DNA from: Microbacterium sp.
GTDB taxonomy: Bacteria > Actinomycetota > Actinomycetes > Actinomycetales > Microbacteriaceae
Assembly: GCF_031179285.1 (NCBI RefSeq)
Contig: NZ_JAPSHY010000001.1
Coordinates: forward strand, 62,001 to 126,000
DNA length: 64,000 nt
Reading direction: 5' to 3'
Shown piece by piece: positions 61,497 through 64,000 of this stretch. The stretch's first letter is position 1. Each line of letters begins with the position of its first letter. The position numbers and the translations under genes are program-made. A model generated the notes under the pieces. That model worked only from the letters and a program-made list of their open reading frames with translations. It was not told where the DNA came from and did no database searches.

Positions 61497-62254
61497 TGCC
61501 CACCGCACTGATCACAGGCGCCAGCGCCGGCCTCGGGGCGGAGTTCGCCCGTCAGCTCGCCCGCCGGGGAGCCGACCTCATCCTCGTCGCGCGCTCGACC
61601 GATGCCCTCGACGAGTTGTCGGCGGAACTGCGAAGCGCTCACGGTGTCGCGGTCGAGACGATCTCCGCCGACCTCACGGTGGAGGCCGATCTCGACCGTG
61701 TCGCCGCGCGTCTGACCGACCCGCGTGATCCGATCGATCTGCTCATCAACAACGCGGGTTTCGGGCTCTCGCTGACGTTCGCAGACAACGACATCGCCGA
61801 TGAGGTGCGGCACCTCCGCCTGCTCGTCGAGGCCCCGATGCGGCTGAGCCACGCCGCCGTGAACGGGATGCGCGGCCGCGGCGGCCGGATCGTCAACGTG
61901 GCATCGGTCGCCGCGTTCATCCCGCGGGCGACGTATGCCGCATGCAAGATCTGGCTCGTGAGCTTCAGCCGGTGGGCGAATGCGGAGTATGCGCGCGATG
62001 GCGTCACCGTCACCGCCGTCTGCCCGGGTTTCACCCACACCACCTTCCACGAGCGCATGGGGCTGCCTCCCGGCGAGGAGGGCGTCCCGTCCTGGATGTG
62101 GCTGGACGCGCCCTTCGTGGTGCGGCAGGGGTTGCGCGATGCGGCGCTCGGCCGATCGGTGTCCGTGCCGTCGTGGCGTTACAAGACTCTCGTCGCGCTC
62201 ACTCGCGTGATTCCGGCGCGTGTCCTCGCTCGCGCCGGCAGTCGCGGTCGCTGA
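61496..62254 (+). CDS. Short-chain dehydrogenase/reductase
   Basis: Classical SDR of 252 residues: cofactor loop TGASAGLG, the NNAG motif, catalytic Ser in NVASVAAF and Tyr-Lys in YAACK. The ATG overlaps the folA stop (TGATG), so it is the third gene of the thyA-folA operon. The substrate is not indicated; a link to folate or pterin reduction would be speculative. Confidence 0.9.
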   Translation: MPTALITGASAGLGAEFARQLARRGADLILVARSTDALDELSAELRSAHGVAVETISADLTVEADLDRVAARLTDPRDPIDLLINNAGFGLSLTFADNDIADEVRHLRLLVEAPMRLSHAAVNGMRGRGGRIVNVASVAAFIPRATYAACKIWLVSFSRWANAEYARDGVTVTAVCPGFTHTTFHERMGLPPGEEGVPSWMWLDAPFVVRQGLRDAALGRSVSVPSWRYKTLVALTRVIPARVLARAGSRGR

Positions 62255-62276
62255 CGCGATCAGCCGCAGCGGTCCA

Positions 62277-62825
62277 TCAGCGCAACCGACCGAGCCGGAT
62301 GGCCGCATAGGCGATCGCGGCGATCGTCTCACCGTCGCTGATGCGGCCGTCCGCGATCATCTCGAGCGCATCCGGGAACGGGACCCACGAGACGGCTTCG
62401 ATGCCCTCTTCATCCTGTGTGCGCGTCGCGTCGTCGACGCGTCCGGCCGGCGTCAGCCCGCGCGCCAGGTACACGTGCTCCGGCGCCTCGGCGATGCCGT
62501 TCAGGGCGTGCATCCGCCCGAGCGGCGTCCATTCCGAGGCCGCGAGCCCCGTCTCCTCGCGCAGTTCACGCTGCGCCGCGATGAGCGGGTCCTCGCCATC
62601 GCTGCCGCCGGCAGGCACCTCGATCGACCGCCCGGTGGTGTAGCGCTCGAGGGTCACCAGGCAGATGCGGTCGGCATCGTCCACCGCGACGACGAAGACC
62701 GCCGGCTGCCGCATCGTGACCACTCCGTAGATGCCGTCGCCCCCTGGACCGGTGATGCGGTCCTCCCTGACCTCGATCCAGGCGTTGCGGTACACCGACG
62801 TCGACTCGTGCGTCACCCATCCCAT
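62277..62825 (-). CDS. Nudix hydrolase, ADP-ribose pyrophosphatase-like
   Basis: Hydrolyses nucleoside diphosphates linked to another group (182 residues). The Nudix box reads GGSDGEDPLIAAQRELREETGL; the E-x7-REL-x-EE-x-G core is intact, but the preceding glycine loop is one residue shorter than consensus. The EVPAG segment before the box is typical of the ADP-ribose branch. The start fits TAGGCT 6 nt upstream. Confidence 0.9.
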   Translation of the reverse strand: MGWVTHESTSVYRNAWIEVREDRITGPGGDGIYGVVTMRQPAVFVVAVDDADRICLVTLERYTTGRSIEVPAGGSDGEDPLIAAQRELREETGLAASEWTPLGRMHALNGIAEAPEHVYLARGLTPAGRVDDATRTQDEEGIEAVSWVPFPDALEMIADGRISDGETIAAIAYAAIRLGRLR

Positions 62826-62831
62826 GTGTTG

Positions 62832-62837
62832 AGCCTA
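62832..62837 (-). promoter_or_regulatory. -10 hexamer TAGGCT for the Nudix gene
   Basis: It ends 6 nt before the ATG at 62825. Confidence 0.62.
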
Positions 62838-62912
62838 GAACGGGGAGCATGAGACACCGCGCCCGAGCGGTGAAGCAGGTCCTGCCGTCTGGGTGAGCGG
62901 CATCCGAACCGA

Positions 62913-62918
62913 TACGCT
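62913..62918 (+). promoter_or_regulatory. -10 hexamer TACGCT for dapA (leaderless)
   Basis: Spacer GGGGAC of 6 nt to the ATG at 62925. Confidence 0.62.
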
Positions 62919-62924
62919 GGGGAC

Positions 62925-63902
62925 ATGACGCACTCGGGCAACCCATTCGGACAGGTTCTCGTCGCGCTCGTCACCCCGATGACGGCCGACGGCGAAGTCG
63001 ACTGGCCCGCCGTCGAGAAGCACATCGACGATGTCATCTCCGCCGGAGCCGACGGCGTCGTCGTCACCGGAACGACCGGTGAGACGTCGACGCTGACCGA
63101 CCCGGAGAAGCTCAAACTCGTCGAGGTCGGAAAGTCCGTCTCGGCGGGCCGGGCGAAGATCATCACCGGAGGCGGATCCAACGAGACCGCGCACGCCATC
63201 GAGCTCTACAAGGCCAGTGAGAAGGCCGGCGCCGACGGGATCATGATCGTCACGCCCTACTACAACAAGCCCACTCAGGCTGGCATCCTCACGCATTTCC
63301 GTCTGGTCGCCGACGCCACCGACCTTCCCGTGATCCTCTACGACATCCCGGGTCGCACCGGTGTGCCGATCAAGTACGAGACGATCCTGCGTCTGGCGAA
63401 GCACCCGAACATCCTCGCCGTCAAAGACGCCAAGGGGGATTTCTCCGAGGTCAGCCGCGTGCTCAACCAGACCGATCTGATGTACTTCTCCGGCGACGAC
63501 GCGAACGTGCTGCCCCACCTCGCGATCGGTGCGGCCGGCCTCATCGGAGTGACGGCGAACATCGCCGCGTCCCCGTACCGGACCATCGTCGATGCCGTGA
63601 ACCGCGGCGATCTGGCGGCGGCGACGGCAGAACACAAGAGGCTCGAGCCGCTCGTGCGGGCCGTCATGACGCATGTTCCCGGCACCGTGGCCGCCAAATA
63701 CATCCTGCACGGCCTCGGCCGGATCTCCAGCCCCCGCGTCCGTCTGCCGCTCGTCGGTCCGGAGGAGTGGGAGGCCGCACTCATCGAGGACGAGCTCGAC
63801 CTCGTGAGCGATGTGCAGGGTGCCGACTTCTCCAACTTCCGCCCCGACCGCAATGCTGCCGCCGGCGGCGCATTGCCGAAGGTGCACGGCACGACGCGCT
63901 GA
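62925..63902 (+). CDS. dapA: 4-hydroxy-tetrahydrodipicolinate synthase
   Basis: First enzyme of the lysine/DAP branch, condensing pyruvate and aspartate semialdehyde. The 325 residues have TGTTGETSTLT, PYYNKPTQAGI, the catalytic Tyr in LYDIPGRTG and the Schiff-base Lys in AVKDAKGD. A C-terminal tail of about 25 residues extends past the barrel. The downstream neighbour in actinobacteria is usually ribonuclease J, matching the partial gene at the window end. Confidence 0.96.
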   Translation: MTHSGNPFGQVLVALVTPMTADGEVDWPAVEKHIDDVISAGADGVVVTGTTGETSTLTDPEKLKLVEVGKSVSAGRAKIITGGGSNETAHAIELYKASEKAGADGIMIVTPYYNKPTQAGILTHFRLVADATDLPVILYDIPGRTGVPIKYETILRLAKHPNILAVKDAKGDFSEVSRVLNQTDLMYFSGDDANVLPHLAIGAAGLIGVTANIAASPYRTIVDAVNRGDLAAATAEHKRLEPLVRAVMTHVPGTVAAKYILHGLGRISSPRVRLPLVGPEEWEAALIEDELDLVSDVQGADFSNFRPDRNAAAGGALPKVHGTTR

Positions 63903-63971
63903 GACACCGGGCGCGCCAGACGCGTCCCCACGAACGAACGGACGCGCACAGCGTCCGACTGAGGAGACCGC

Positions 63972-64000
63972 ATGTCCATCCCCATCACTGAGCCCACGCC
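63972..64000 (+). CDS. Start of a gene after dapA, probably ribonuclease J (partial)
   Basis: An ATG preceded by GAGGAGA opens a frame of nine codons (MSIPITEPT) cut by the window end. In related actinobacteria the gene after dapA encodes ribonuclease J, and the Pro-rich opening would fit, but nine residues cannot prove it. Confidence 0.45.

Overview
The window is chromosomal DNA from a high-GC Gram-positive bacterium (Actinomycetota). It most resembles the family Microbacteriaceae, probably Microbacterium or a close relative. The case rests on strong G/C bias at third codon positions, frequent GTG and TTG starts, the block nusA-ylxR-infB-rbfA followed by truB and ribF, a DUF5302 gene, and many genes whose -10 hexamer lies only 6-7 nt before the start codon (leaderless mRNAs). 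The genus is an inference; no rRNA or tRNA is present to fix it. I see no phage, insertion sequence, CRISPR array or plasmid function.

Layout. 1-5900: a fused anthranilate synthase running off the left edge behind a complete tryptophan attenuator, then ispG (isoprenoids), an AlaX-like tRNA-editing protein, a short RNB ribonuclease and a PEP-mutase-like enzyme. 5900-18700: translation and RNA-processing core (proS, nusA, ylxR, infB, rbfA, truB) with a LOG-family protein, an amine oxidase, mutY, small membrane proteins and ribF. 18700-32700: SNF2 helicase, pfkA, a frameshifted DUF559 gene between two copies of a palindromic repeat, oligopeptidase B, a phosphate transporter pair, a metallophosphoesterase, aspartase, an FAH-family hydrolase and a PrsW-like membrane protease. 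32800-38500: a self-contained uptake locus in which a GntR regulator and a soluble cache-domain protein diverge from a four-gene polyamine-type ABC transporter. 38600-41000: FKBP isomerase, YceI protein and MFS exporter.

41200-54100: rpsO and pnp, usually close neighbours, are separated here by about 10 kb of accessory genes: DUF488, a 2-oxoglutarate oxygenase, an acyltransferase, a flavin monooxygenase with its FMN reductase, DUF5302, DedA, a glycosyltransferase-SGNH hydrolase fusion, a nucleotidyltransferase and UDP-glucose dehydrogenase. 54200-64000: an aldo/keto-reductase-like protein lacking its catalytic tetrad, a histidine phosphatase, an NTF2-like protein divergent from an XRE regulator with a perfect palindrome between them, the lysine/DAP genes dapB and dapA, an OsmC/DUF4395/thioredoxin redox group, thyA-folA, a short-chain dehydrogenase, a Nudix hydrolase and the first codons of a gene after dapA.

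Points of most interest are the widespread leaderless architecture (23 clear cases, including the trp leader peptide itself), two mutually exclusive perfect hairpins in front of infB, the pseudo-aldo/keto reductase, the glycosyltransferase-SGNH fusion, the repeat-flanked DUF559 frameshift, and shared or palindromic candidate operators. Coordinates of motifs were read by eye; RNA folds were not computed.
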